Of a DNA stretch of 64,000 nt, positions 41,541 through 50,368 are shown piece after piece. The position numbers were made by a program, and so were the translations under genes. A model generated the notes under the pieces. That model did no database searches, was not told the DNA's origin, and worked only from the letters and a program-made list of their open reading frames with translations. Position 1 is the stretch's first letter. Every line of letters begins with the position of its first letter. The stretch is from Streptomyces sp. NRRL WC-3618 (GTDB lineage: Bacteria; Actinomycetota; Actinomycetes; Streptomycetales; Streptomycetaceae). The stretch is from the NCBI RefSeq assembly GCF_001280005.1, contig NZ_LGDW01000489.1, positions 1 to 64,000 of the forward strand, given 5' to 3'.

Positions 41541-42887
41541 GTGACCACTTCGGACGACACACACAGAAACGCGCCCCGCCTCACCGTCATAGGCACCGGC
41601 TACCTCGGCGCGACCCATGCCATCTGCATGGCCGTCCTGGGCTTCGACGTCCTGGGCGTGGACGTCGACCCGGTCAAGATCGAGCGGCTGAACTCGGGCG
41701 AGGTGCCGTTCTTCGAGCCCGGCCTCCCCGAACTGCTCGCGAAGGCCCTCGACACCGGCCGGCTGCGGTTCTCCACGAGCTTTGCCGAGGCCGGGGAATT
41801 CGGTGACATCCACTTCATCTGCGTGGGCACGCCCCAGCAGCGGGACTCGTACGCGGCGGACCTGCGCCATGTCGACAGCGCGGTGGGAGAACTCGCCCAG
41901 CACCTGCGCAGACGCACGCTGGTCGTCGGCAAGTCCACCGTCCCGGTGGGTACCGCCGCCCGGCTGACGGAGATCGTCCAGCGGACGGCACCCGCCGGAG
42001 CGGACGTCGAACTCGCCTGGAACCCGGAGTTCCTGCGCGAGGGCTACGCCGTCGACGACACCCTGCGGCCCGACCGGCTGGTCTTCGGCACCGCATCGGA
42101 GTGGGCCGAGGAGCAGTTGCGCGCCGCCTTCGCCCCGGTGATCGCCCAGGGCACCCCGGTGGTTGTCACCGACCTGCCCACCGCCGAACTGGTCAAGGTC
42201 GCCGCCAACTCCTTCCTCGCCACCAAGATCTCCTACATCAACGCCATGGCGGAGGTTTGCGAGGCGACCGGAGCCGACGTCACCGGTCTCGCACAGGCGC
42301 TGGCCTACGACGACAGGATCGGCGGCCGGTTCCTCAAGCCCGGCCTCGGCTTCGGCGGTGGCTGCCTGCCCAAGGACATCAGGGCCTTCAGTCACCGCGC
42401 CGAGGAACTGGGCGTCGGCCAGGCCGTTTCCTTCCTGCGCGAGGTCGACGCCATCAACCAGCGGCGCCGGGCACGCACGGTGGACCTGGTCCGCGAACTG
42501 GCAGGCGGAGAACTGGCCGGCGTCCGGGTGATCGCGTTGGGTGCGGCGTTCAAGCCCAACTCCGACGACATACGTGACGCTCCGGCCCTGGATGTGGCCA
42601 GAACCCTGCACCAAGCCGGTGCACAGGTGACCGTCATCGATCCGGCGGCCATCGAGAACGCCCGGCGTGCGTACCCGGACCTGCACTACGGCACGGACGT
42701 TCTTTCCGCAGCCGCCGGGGCCGATGTGGTGGTGCTGCTCACCGAGTGGGCCGAGTTCCGGGAGATCGACCCGCATGCCATGGGCGCGGTCGTGGCCCAG
42801 CGCCGGATCGTCGACGGTCGGCACGCCCTCGACCCCGCACAGTGGCGCGCCGCAGGGTGGGAGTACCGCGCGCTGGGCCGGCCCTGA
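41541..42887 (+). CDS. Nucleotide-sugar 6-dehydrogenase (UDP-glucose type)
   Basis: 448 residues from GTG 41541 (GGAGACCACC site). Oxidises a UDP- or GDP-sugar to the uronic acid with two NAD+. The Rossmann motif is VIGTGYLGATHA (about residue 18). Conserved blocks are GKSTVPVGTA, EFLREGYAVDD, NSFLATKISYINAMAEV and FGGGCLPKD with the catalytic Cys near 275. The C-terminal UDP-binding domain has AFKPNSDDIRDAPAL. It completes the operon of synthase and beta-helix genes, so it probably supplies UDP-glucuronate or a similar donor. UDP-glucose versus GDP-mannose cannot be separated by eye. Confidence 0.9.
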   Translation: MTTSDDTHRNAPRLTVIGTGYLGATHAICMAVLGFDVLGVDVDPVKIERLNSGEVPFFEPGLPELLAKALDTGRLRFSTSFAEAGEFGDIHFICVGTPQQRDSYAADLRHVDSAVGELAQHLRRRTLVVGKSTVPVGTAARLTEIVQRTAPAGADVELAWNPEFLREGYAVDDTLRPDRLVFGTASEWAEEQLRAAFAPVIAQGTPVVVTDLPTAELVKVAANSFLATKISYINAMAEVCEATGADVTGLAQALAYDDRIGGRFLKPGLGFGGGCLPKDIRAFSHRAEELGVGQAVSFLREVDAINQRRRARTVDLVRELAGGELAGVRVIALGAAFKPNSDDIRDAPALDVARTLHQAGAQVTVIDPAAIENARRAYPDLHYGTDVLSAAAGADVVVLLTEWAEFREIDPHAMGAVVAQRRIVDGRHALDPAQWRAAGWEYRALGRP

Positions 42888-43329
42888 TCGCACACCCGGG
42901 ACGCGTTGTGCGCCCGCCAAGCCCAGCGCGGCCAACGCCTGCCTGGCATGTGTGGTCTGCGCATCGCAATGCGTAGGTCTGGGATTAACTGGCAGTGGGC
43001 GCTTCGGTTCACAGGGCTGTGACCTGGCTTTTTGTTCTGTGCTGCCGGTCAGCTCGGGTCTGTCGGTTTCGGTGTGGTGGCCATGTGGTGGCCAATCGTG
43101 CAGCGATTGTATAAATGGGCTCCGGCCTGCGGTGCGGTCACAGGCGTGCTTGGGGCCGCAGGGTTGTGCCATCCGGACAATTCCCCGATCAACGTGCTCC
43201 ACCTGGGGCACGATCGACACCCCGCTCGTAGGACGACTCCTGCGCCTGCAACAGTGGGCGCTCAACAGCCTCAGCAGGTTCGGTTTGTCGATGAGGAGCC
43301 GCCGGAACCTGGTAGATCAGCAGCCGTAA
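42888..43329. other. Gap holding att-like repeat B
   Basis: Besides the repeat at 42950-43102, no gene is supported. The minus-strand frame of the following MFS relic runs into here but loses resemblance to the family. Confidence 0.5.
42950..43102. repeat. Degenerate att-like repeat, copy B
   Basis: Matches 21984-22137: first 37 bases nearly identical, with AATGCGTAGGTCT at 42968-42980 as in the tRNA-Thr core, then a terminator relic (GACCTGGCTTTTTG) and a double GGTGGCC motif (43076-43092). It could be the right end of a larger, older element spanning from the tRNA to this point. Confidence 0.7.
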
Positions 43330-44085
43330 CTGCCTGTCAGTCGGTGCGGTGCGCGGCCTGCTCCGGATCCGGGGGTGACGCGGGGTGTGGGACGCCGGAT
43401 GGCTGGGCGAGGCGAGGCGGGGCGAGGAGTGGGGTGTCGCGGCCGTAGCGGTGTCCAGATGGCGCAGGGCCGGCAGGGCGAGGAGGAGCAGGGAGACTCC
43501 GCACCAGGCGACGGCAAGTGCTACGCCCGTCTCGCGGAGCCCGACCCATTCCACCACCAGGCCGGCGAACAGAGTGCTCAGCGGGACAGCTGTCATGGAG
43601 ACGGCGTTCTGTAGACCGAGGACGCGGCCCCGGACGTCCTCCCGAATGCGTTCGGTGACCAGGACGAGGAAGAGCGCGGGCAGCGGGCCTGCTCCGATGC
43701 CGGCAAGGACCGCACAGGGTACGACCATCGGTACCGGCGGGAGCAGGGCGAGCCCGGCCACTCCGACCATCGCCACCAGCTGGGAGACGACGAAGACGGT
43801 GCGGCGAGGGAGTTTCGCACCGAGCGCCGCGTACACACCGGCGCCCACGATGCCGCCCACGGCGAGGCAGGACACGACCAGGCCGAAGCCGCCCGGCGAG
43901 TCCTTGCCGACCAGATACACGGGGAGCACGAGGTTCTGGAGAGGTGCGAGGACCGCGATGCTCGCGGCCGACACCAGGGTGATCGTGCCGAGGGTGCGGT
44001 CGCCACGCAGCACGCCGACGCCGCGGCGGACATCGGCCCACGGGCCGGATGCGGCCTCGGCGCTCGGAACCGGGCGGCGACCGAC
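43330..44085 (-). pseudogene. C-terminal half of an MFS exporter
   Basis: About 240 residues equal to transmembrane helices 7-12 of a drug-type MFS protein: GTITLVSAASIAVLAPLQNL, VYLVGKDSPGGFGLVVSCLA, GAGPLPALFLVLVTERIRED and RGRVLGLQNAVSM. The first six helices are missing. Upstream on the same strand the sequence runs into the antisense of the DUF2087 and peptidase fragments, so the gene was cut at about 44085. It has no start signal of its own. Confidence 0.85.
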
Positions 44086-44133
44086 GTGACGCCTATTGGA
44101 TGCCTTCACCCTCCTTCTGCAGCATGCCGCAGC

Positions 44134-44301
44134 GGGCACTCGGTCGTCGCGGACTCCTTCGAGAAAGACGTCACCTACCCGGAGCCCAAGGTGAACGCCA
44201 TCTGCGGCGGCTGGCTCGACGACTGGGTCAGCCCGCGGCGCGCGCTGATCGACGAGGGGCTGCTGCGCCGGGACGCCGCCGCCCAGTACGAGCGGGTCTG
44301 A
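44134..44301 (+). pseudogene. C-terminal fragment of a DUF2087 regulator
   Basis: About 55 residues: VADSFEKDVTYPEPKVNAIC, then DDWVSPRRALIDEGLLRRD and a stop. This matches the DUF2087 pattern (Y-x-E-x-x-V-N-x-I ... D-x-x-x-x-R-R-x-L-I-D-E-G-L-L-x-R) found at the C-terminus of small HTH regulators. The N-terminal part is absent. It abuts the MFS fragment at a breakpoint near 44100. Confidence 0.65.
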
Positions 44302-44314
44302 CGAGGCCGCCGCC

Positions 44315-45052
44315 ATGACCGTCGTCCGCGCCGGTGAACCGCACGAACCGGCCGATGTGGTGGCCCGCCCCTGGCACTCCGCCGCCGAAGCGAGCCCCTT
44401 CGCGCGGCGGCGAGGGTTCCTGGCCAAGGAGGGCCAGGTGGTGGCCGAGCCGGCCGCGGACGGGCGGAGGGGCCCGGCGCGGACCGTACGCCTCGATCTC
44501 GCCCTGACGGAGGGCACAGGGATGCCGGCCGCCGAACGGGTCCGGGCCGTGACGGAGGGAGCCAGGCTCGCGCTGTACCGGTACGACACCTTCCGCTCGG
44601 CCCGGCCGCTGCCACCGCCCGTCGAGGTGCGTGTGACGGGCGGCGCACCCGAAGCTCTCGCGGAGGCGCTGGCCGGGGCCGAGGGCACCTGTCTGGCCAG
44701 GGACCTGGTCAACTCCCCGCCAGGAGTGCTCACTCCGGCCTCCTTCGCCCACCGGATCGAGGCCGCGGCAGCGGAGGCCGGCCTGTCCTGCGAAGTGTAC
44801 GAAGGGCCGGCCCTCGCACGGCTGCGGCTGGCGGGTCTTGCGGCCGTGAGCCGGGGCTCGGCGGAACCCGCGCGGTACGTGGAGCTGGTACACGAACCCG
44901 CACAACCACCCGCGCACACGGTGGCCCTGGTCGGCAAGGGGGTCACCTGCGACTCCGGCGGACTCTCGCTCAAGCCTTCGGACGAACTCCACACCATGTC
45001 GGACGGAGAGCTCGACCAGGGTCGAGCCAACGCTGGTCCGTCCAGGGCTTGA
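44315..45052 (+). pseudogene. Leucyl aminopeptidase (M17) fragment
   Basis: The frame starts at ATG 44315 and encodes the M17 N-terminal domain (RDLVNSPPGVLTPASFAHRI) up to the first catalytic block VGKGVTCDSGGLSLKPSDEL. It then diverges at about 45003 into unrelated sequence and stops. In intact enzymes the block continues with the Asp/Glu metal ligands over about 200 more residues. The metal site is therefore missing and the protein cannot be active. Confidence 0.85.
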
Positions 45053-45086
45053 GGTCGACAGAGGAGCGGCGTTACGTAACCCTTTG

Positions 45087-45818
45087 TCAGGGAACCCGGA
45101 ACCTCGCGCACGTCGGCCCGCGCTGTGCGTGCGATTCACACTCGTCGTCCTGTGTTCCGTCGCCCGCGTTGAGGGCCTCGATGCTGATACCCGCAGCCTG
45201 TGGTGGAAGGGACATCGGCATCCTGACCCGCTGCTCGACCACGCCCTTGTCGTTGGGTCTGAGCTCACTTGAGTAGGCGTCGACCGAGTCGTAGACAGGA
45301 TCGGACAAGTTGGCTTTTACAGCATTTACAAACACCTGGATGCTGGCTCCTGTCTCGACGCCGTCAGCATGAACATCGAAACTCAGTTTCAGATTGGACC
45401 GGGGGCCGTCGACTTTGATGTTGGTGATGGTCGGCCGGCCGTTTCCCCCAGCAGCCTTGGCCGCGCCGATAACCGCCACGCCCAGAGCCACCATGTAGAA
45501 GATCACCCCGAGAATGAGCACCACGGTCTCCCACAGGTTGCCGAGCCGTGTGGGATGGACGAGCAGAGCCACAATGCTGCACACGATGGCGAGGATGGCG
45601 CAGAGCGAGGCCACATAGATGGGCCACGACTCGTTGTTGAGGGCAACGAACACGACGTCGCTGCTGAGGCCAAGCAGGGTCATGACGCCGGCAACGGCGA
45701 CGAGGGCGCCGGCCAGGATCTTGGCAACGTCGTCCAGGCGCTTTCCGATCCTGGCCTGGATCTCTTCGTGCGTCGGGGCATTTTCTTGTTCGCTGCCCCT
45801 CTTCGGGACCCCGCTCAT
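45087..45818 (-). CDS. Three-helix membrane protein with extracytoplasmic beta domain
   Basis: 243 residues. The N-terminal 33 residues are charged and cytoplasmic (HEEIQARIGKRLDDVAKIL). Three transmembrane helices follow: about 34-53, 65-87 (YVASLCAILAIVCSIVALLV) and 97-120. A roughly 120-residue beta-rich domain comes next (NLKLSFDVHADGVETGASIQ) with two Cys near the C-terminus. The family is not recognised. The layout (coiled N-terminus, helices, sensor-like outer domain) would suit a stress or signalling membrane protein. An octamer tandem array lies just upstream, and the pentapeptide-repeat gene diverges from it. Confidence 0.65.
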   Translation of the reverse strand: MSGVPKRGSEQENAPTHEEIQARIGKRLDDVAKILAGALVAVAGVMTLLGLSSDVVFVALNNESWPIYVASLCAILAIVCSIVALLVHPTRLGNLWETVVLILGVIFYMVALGVAVIGAAKAAGGNGRPTITNIKVDGPRSNLKLSFDVHADGVETGASIQVFVNAVKANLSDPVYDSVDAYSSELRPNDKGVVEQRVRMPMSLPPQAAGISIEALNAGDGTQDDECESHAQRGPTCARFRVP

Positions 45819-45846
45819 TGCGCTCCTCCTGACCGAAGGTCCTGGG

Positions 45847-45902
45847 CGGTCAGCCGGTCAGCCGGTCAGCCGGTCTGCCGGTCTGCCGGTCTGCCGGTCG
45901 TC
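45847..45902. repeat. Seven tandem 8-bp repeats
   Basis: CGGTCAGC x3, CGGTCTGC x3 and CGGTCGTC occupy 45847-45902, 29 bp upstream of the minus-strand membrane-protein start. Octamer tracts of this kind vary in copy number by slippage and here lie in the likely promoter or leader. Confidence 0.9.
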
Positions 45903-46208
45903 CGGCTGACGTCCGGCCCTCGTGGAAGACGCTAGTTCGCGCGCGCCTCTCAGCGACCCGGGGCTGGGCCGGACAGCGGAACGATCAGGTGCTTGAGGGG
46001 AGTGGCTGGGGGATCGCTGAGCGCGGAATGGCCCGGACCAGTGCCGCCGATGGTGTCCGCAGTCCAATCGACCGGCAGGACGTCGGGGCCGCGCACCGTG
46101 CCCATAAACACCGATCCTTCCTTCACGACGACCTCCGGAAGGCCCTGATCGAGGGCTACGACAGCGTGGCGGAGAATTGGGCCCTGCCTCCTGGTATGTC
46201 ATGAGTGG

Positions 46209-47348
46209 ATGATCGAGCCGTCTGCCGCCGCGCAACTCCGCCGGATCGCCCGTCGTCGGGCCGCCAGGGATCGCCGACGGCAACGGAGCCGCCCCCTCGG
46301 GCCGGGCCGGGACACCGGTATCAGCCGACTGACGTGGGTGGCACTCGCGGCGTCCATGCTGCCGGGGCTGGCTGCACTGGTCGCCCTGCTGTTCACATGG
46401 ATGTCGGTTGGACAGACCAACAAAGATCTGCAGATCTCCGAGCAGGGGCAGATCACCACCCGGTTCAACGCCGCGATCACCAACCTGGGATCAGCATCGT
46501 TGGATGTGCGCCTCGGGGGAATCTACGCCCTGCAACGCATCATGCAGGACTCCTCCAGGGATCAGAGCACTGTCGTCTCGGTGCTGTCCGCGTTCGTACG
46601 CCGGCACGCTCCCGTTCCGGACAATGGCTTCAAGCCGGCAGAGGACCACAGACCCCCTGCCGACGTGGCGGCTGTGGTTTCCGTGCTGGGCAACCGGTCC
46701 GCCGACCGGGAGGTGACCCAGGACGGGAAGCCGCTGTACCGAGTTGATCTGAGCAGCGTCGATCTGCGCGGCCTTGAGCGCGAAGTGGGCCTCACAGAAG
46801 GCGGCACGCGCAGACGCAGCACCTTCCGCTTCGCGTTCCTCACCTGGGCGGACCTCCGACACGCAGGCCTCGAGAATTTCGACCTCTTCGACGCGTCCCT
46901 CGACAACGCGAACATGTCCGACGTGAACCTGCAGGACACGGACCTCCGGAAAGCACATCTCGGAGGCGCCAATTTGACCAACGCGCGCTTGGGCGCGGCC
47001 GACATGACCGGCGCGGAACTCGTCCGGGCGAACCTTCACCACGCGCACCTGAGCAGGGCCGAAGAAACCAACGAAACCAGCGAGGCCGACTCGAGCGCCG
47101 ACCTGACCCGCGCGGACCTGACCGGCGCGGACCTGAGCGCCGCAGACCTGCGCGGCGTGGTCCTGATCCAGGCGGACCTGACCGGCGCCGACCTGCGCGG
47201 CGCGGACCTGACCCGTGCAGACCTGAGCAACGCAGACCTGAGCAACGCAGACCTGACCGGGGCGAAGATGTCGGGCGCGCAGACGGCGGGCGCGATCTTC
47301 GAGGGCGCACGCGGAGTGCCTCCTCACAGCCGTGGCAGCTCGCCGTGA
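46209..47348 (+). CDS. Pentapeptide-repeat protein with N-terminal membrane helix
   Basis: 379 residues from ATG 46209. A basic N-terminus (about 1-40) is followed by one helix (about 42-65) and a conserved segment QITTRFNAAITNLGSASLDV, RLGGIYALQRIMQDS, known in many actinobacterial proteins of this type. About 20 A(D/N)LxX pentapeptides follow in two blocks (about 215-280 and 296-360, e.g. ADLTGADLRGADLTRADL), forming a right-handed quadrilateral beta-helix. An acidic spacer (EETNETSEADSSADL) separates the blocks. Topology would place the repeats in the cytoplasm. The specific role is unknown. Confidence 0.85.
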   Translation: MIEPSAAAQLRRIARRRAARDRRRQRSRPLGPGRDTGISRLTWVALAASMLPGLAALVALLFTWMSVGQTNKDLQISEQGQITTRFNAAITNLGSASLDVRLGGIYALQRIMQDSSRDQSTVVSVLSAFVRRHAPVPDNGFKPAEDHRPPADVAAVVSVLGNRSADREVTQDGKPLYRVDLSSVDLRGLEREVGLTEGGTRRRSTFRFAFLTWADLRHAGLENFDLFDASLDNANMSDVNLQDTDLRKAHLGGANLTNARLGAADMTGAELVRANLHHAHLSRAEETNETSEADSSADLTRADLTGADLSAADLRGVVLIQADLTGADLRGADLTRADLSNADLSNADLTGAKMSGAQTAGAIFEGARGVPPHSRGSSP

Positions 47349-47689
47349 TCCTCCGGCAGCCGCACGCGGACGGCCCGGTACACGACGATCCGCGGCTGTC
47401 GGCGGTGCGGGACGAATCTACGACGACGGACGTGGCCGCTCATGGAGACAACCACATCGGACCGCTCTCGCACGACATCACGAATTCAAGCTCAGTAGCC
47501 GAAACAGGTAATCCGGAAGAGGGTATCCGCCAACTCAACGATGTGATCCGCAGAGCAACCGCGGCTTCACGATCCTCAGCATCCGCGTACCCTCGCCACT
47601 CGCTACGACCATGCCCGCTGGGCAAGCCCCTGAACGCCGGACCGGCCCAGGCACTGTCCGGCGGATCATGTGGCCGTGTTGGCACCAAG
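47349..47689. other. 341-bp gap with no supported gene
   Basis: Between the pentapeptide gene and the TetR gene (tail to tail). Frames present are not coding-like, and no repeat or clear terminator is visible. Confidence 0.5.
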
Positions 47690-48331
47690 TTAGTTTTTGC
47701 GGGCCGGACTGCGCCCGGTTGCGAGGCGTTTCTGCCCCTCGGGCATGGGCAGGACTGCCAGTGCGGTGTCTGCAATGTTCCGCAGCGTCTCCGGGTCCAG
47801 GCCGGCCTTGCCTACCGCCTCGATACCGCGGACCACCGTCAGCAGCAGTGCCGCCAACCGCTCCGGATCCGCAGCGCTATCGATGTCGCCGTGGCGCTGG
47901 GCGGCGCTGATCTCCGTCCGCAGCAGGGTCAGCAGTGCCGTCATGGTCTCGGCCGACCGTCCGGCGACCGTCGGATCGTGCTGGGCCAGTTCCGCCGCGC
48001 CCTTGGCCAACAGGCACCCGCGGCGCTCGGTGTCGGAGGCGGTGTTCTCCGCCATTAGGTGCACGTATCCCGACAGCCGGGCCAAGGCCTCTGCGTCCGG
48101 GCCACCTGCCAGCCGCCCTTCGGCCACCTCAACGACTGCGGTGCACCAGTCGTCAAACACACGGTGGAACAGCTTGCCCTTGTCGCCGAATGCGCCGTAC
48201 AGGCTGCCCTTGCCCAGGCCGGTCGCCTGGGCGATGTCGTCCATCCGGGTTCCTGCATAGCCGGTCGCCCAGAACTGTTCCCGGGCCCGCTCCAGGACTT
48301 GGCGTTCGTCGAATGCGCGTGGTCTCGGCAT
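47690..48331 (-). CDS. TetR-family repressor
   Basis: 213 residues. The N-terminal HTH reads RMDDIAQATGLGKGSLYGAF (about residues 29-48), the TetR/AcrR pattern. The C-terminal domain (TetR_C type, with RRGCLLAKGAAELAQHDPTV) resembles repressors that control an adjacent oxidoreductase. It diverges from the SDR gene across a short region with an inverted repeat overlapping the SDR promoter, so it likely represses both genes until a small ligand binds. Confidence 0.92.
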   Translation of the reverse strand: MPRPRAFDERQVLERAREQFWATGYAGTRMDDIAQATGLGKGSLYGAFGDKGKLFHRVFDDWCTAVVEVAEGRLAGGPDAEALARLSGYVHLMAENTASDTERRGCLLAKGAAELAQHDPTVAGRSAETMTALLTLLRTEISAAQRHGDIDSAADPERLAALLLTVVRGIEAVGKAGLDPETLRNIADTALAVLPMPEGQKRLATGRSPARKN

Positions 48332-48350
48332 GGTCTCAGCCTATCCATTC

Positions 48351-48389
48351 TTGACTCGATCGTCCATTACTGGCTACGTTATGGACGAT
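48351..48389 (+). promoter_or_regulatory. SDR promoter with TetR operator
   Basis: TTGACT (48351-48356) and TACGTT (48375-48380, 18-bp spacer) form a promoter towards the SDR gene. Inverted arms ATCGTCCAT (48359-48367) and ATGGACGAT (48381-48389), separated by 13 bp, flank the -10. This is a typical position for a TetR dimer to block RNA polymerase. Confidence 0.7.
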
Positions 48390-48415
48390 CCATTCCACAA
48401 CTGAAGGGGTTCGAC

Positions 48416-49153
48416 ATGCCAGGCGTGCTGCACGAGAAGGTGGCCGTGATCACCGGAGGGACCAGCGGGATCGGGCTGGCCATCGCCCACCGCTTCGTCC
48501 GGGAGGGCGCACGGGTCTTCGTGACCGGCCGGGACATCGACCGCCTCGAAGCGGCAGTCAAGGAGATGGGTCCTGCGGCCACCGGCGTACGATCCGACGT
48601 CTCGGTCCTGGCCGACCTGGACGCGCTCTACGCGCGAGTCCGCGAGGAGGCCGGACGCATCGACGTGCTGGTGGCCAACGCGGGAATCGTCGCGGACGCC
48701 GCGCTCGGCGCCCACACCGAGGCGAACGTCGACCTGACACTCGCCGTCAACGTCAAGGGCCCACTATTCACCGTCCAGAAGGCGCTTCCGCTGCTGGCGG
48801 AGAACGCCTCCATCCTGGTCATCGGCTCAAGCAACAGCGTGCGCCCCAATGAGCACCTCGAGGTCTACAGCGCCTCGAAGGCAGCGTTGAGCAACCTCGT
48901 GCACAACTGGGCCCGGCAGTCACGGGAGCGTCGATTCCGGGTCAACGTCCTCAGCCCGGGACCCACGCGGACCCCTGCCCTGCTGCGCGCCGCGGGGCCG
49001 GACGTCGACCGGTTCGCCGAGGCCGTCGTGCCACTGGGGCGACTGGCCGACGCCGAGGAAATCGCCGAGGCCGCCCTCTTCCTGGCTTCGGACGCCTCGT
49101 CGTTCGTCACCGGCGCCGAACTCTTCGCCGACGGCGGCTACACCCGGGCCTGA
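48416..49153 (+). CDS. Short-chain dehydrogenase/reductase
   Basis: 245 residues from ATG 48416 (GAAGGGG site). Classical SDR: cofactor motif TGGTSGIGLAIA (about 12-23), NAG in LVANAGI, catalytic Ser in VIGSSNS and Y-x-x-x-K in YSASKAAL. GRDIDR after beta2 suggests preference for NADP(H). The C-terminus SFVTGAELFADGGYTRA is the usual end of the family. Divergent from its probable TetR repressor, so it is likely an inducible oxidoreductase for a toxic carbonyl or quinone. The substrate is unknown. Confidence 0.92.
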   Translation: MPGVLHEKVAVITGGTSGIGLAIAHRFVREGARVFVTGRDIDRLEAAVKEMGPAATGVRSDVSVLADLDALYARVREEAGRIDVLVANAGIVADAALGAHTEANVDLTLAVNVKGPLFTVQKALPLLAENASILVIGSSNSVRPNEHLEVYSASKAALSNLVHNWARQSRERRFRVNVLSPGPTRTPALLRAAGPDVDRFAEAVVPLGRLADAEEIAEAALFLASDASSFVTGAELFADGGYTRA

Positions 49154-49218
49154 ACGACGGCCGGTGGTGCGCATCCGGTTCCCTCGAAGCGATGGGGCGC
49201 ACTCCCGGCCGCGCGTGT

Positions 49219-49422
49219 GCGTCGTACGAGGCCCAGTGCGCTCGAAGCAACGAGATCGTGGCCGCGGCCGCTTTGGATGACGTCGGCCGCCACCCCGACT
49301 GCCGGTCCGGCAACGCCGGCCTCCGCTGGGTGCTCATCTATCTCGTCGAGGAGACCGGACGGCACGCGGGGCACGCGGACATCGTGAGGGAGCTGCCTGA
49401 CGGGGCGAAGGGGTACTACTAG
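49219..49422 (+). pseudogene. DinB/DUF664 C-terminal fragment
   Basis: About 65 residues: CARSNEIVAAAALDDVGRHP, then LRWVLIYLVEETGRHAGHAD and DGAKGYY. This is the C-terminal helix pair of the mycothiol-dependent DinB/DUF664 family, including the E-x-x-R-H-x-G-H metal-ligand pattern. The N-terminal two thirds are missing. Its stop TAG is formed by the CTAG at the IS boundary. Confidence 0.7.
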
Positions 49423-50368
49423 GTCTCTCCGGTGGGTCACGACCGGAGCCAAAGTCGGATCGAGGCAACGGTGACGGTGCCGTAGAAGACGTAGGCGTGT
49501 TTGTCGAACCTCGTCGCCACAGCCCGGAAGCCCTTAAGGGCATTGATCGTCCGCTCCACCTCGTTCCTGCGTTTGTAGATCGTCCTGTCGAAGCCGGCGG
49601 GCCGACCGCCCTTGCTGCCTTTGTGCTGTCGGTTGGCCCGCTGGTTCTTCGGTTCGGGGATCGTGTGCTTGATCTGGCGTCGCCGCAGGTAGCGGCGGTT
49701 GCGGCGGGATGAGTAAGCCTTGTCTCCGCCGAGGCGGCCAGGCCGAGTCCGCGGTCGCCCGCCATCCCGGCGGGCGACACGGACACGCTCCATGACCGGG
49801 ATGAGCTGCGGAGCGTCGCGCCACTGCCCCGGGGTGATCAGCAAGGCGAGTGGGCGGCGTCCGCCCTCACCGGCAAGGTGGATCTTGCAGGTCAGGCCGC
49901 CCCGTGAGCGTCCCAGGCCCTCATCGGGGCGGTGCTGCAGGGGCGTGTGTCTTTTCCCGGAAGCCGCGGGGGTTTCTTACGTGCTCCCGCAGCGTGTTGG
50001 TGGGCCCGGCAGGAGGTGGTCCACGCTCACCATGGACCAGTCGATGCGGCCTTCCGCGTCAGCATCGGCGAGTACAGCCGCGAAGAGCTTGTCCCATGTG
50101 CCATCCGCTGACCAACGCCGATGCCGCTCGTACACGGTCTTCCACCGACCGAAACGCGCAGGCAGATCCCGCCACGGTACCCCGGTGCGCTGCCGGAACA
50201 GAATCCCGTTGATCACCCTGCGATGGCTCTCCCAACGGCCCCCGCGCTGACCGGACTTCGGCAGATGCGGCTTCAGCCGGGCCCATTCTTCATTTGTGAG
50301 ATCTCCGCGCCCCATGAGCATGCCAACGAACCAAGGCTGCGGCAGTCACAAGATCCGCCGGACACGGC
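49423..50368 (-). mobile_element. IS5-family insertion sequence flanked by CTAG
   Basis: About 946 bp. CTAG occurs on both sides (49419-49422 and 50369-50372), consistent with a CTAG or TA target duplication. The ends form imperfect inverted repeats: left GGTCTCTCCGGTGGGTCACG and right, reversed, GGCCGTGTCCGGCGGATCTT. The transposase reads on the minus strand across almost the whole element. It separates the DinB fragment from the CapA-like gene, whose start lies 10 bp beyond the right CTAG. Confidence 0.85.
49437..50321 (-). pseudogene. IS5-type DDE transposase, two frame disruptions
   Basis: The first frame (50321 to 49977) has the N-terminal DUF4096-like part DLTNEEWARLKPHLPKSGQR and the first catalytic Asp (SMVSVD). 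Just after it the frame shifts: family sequence D-S-T-S-C-R-A-H resumes as SCRAHQHAAGARKKPPR in another frame. A second shift precedes DEGLGRSRGGLTCKIHLAG. The last frame (49844 to 49437) holds the second Asp (LGGDKAYSS) and the Glu (RRNEVERTINALKGF). All three catalytic residues survive, but two shifts are more than one programmed event needs, so it is probably dead. Confidence 0.85.

Noticed and set aside
45847..45902. CRISPR array
   Set aside because: Octamer units are directly tandem with no spacers.
45989..46204. 71-residue frame ending just before the pentapeptide gene
   Set aside because: No ribosome site, no recognisable family and irregular composition; its last 25 residues look protein-like but are not enough.
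47345..47680. Frame overlapping the pentapeptide stop (GTGATC start)
   Set aside because: The 4-bp overlap is attractive, but the sequence is low in secondary-structure pattern, has no family, and runs antisense into the TetR gene.
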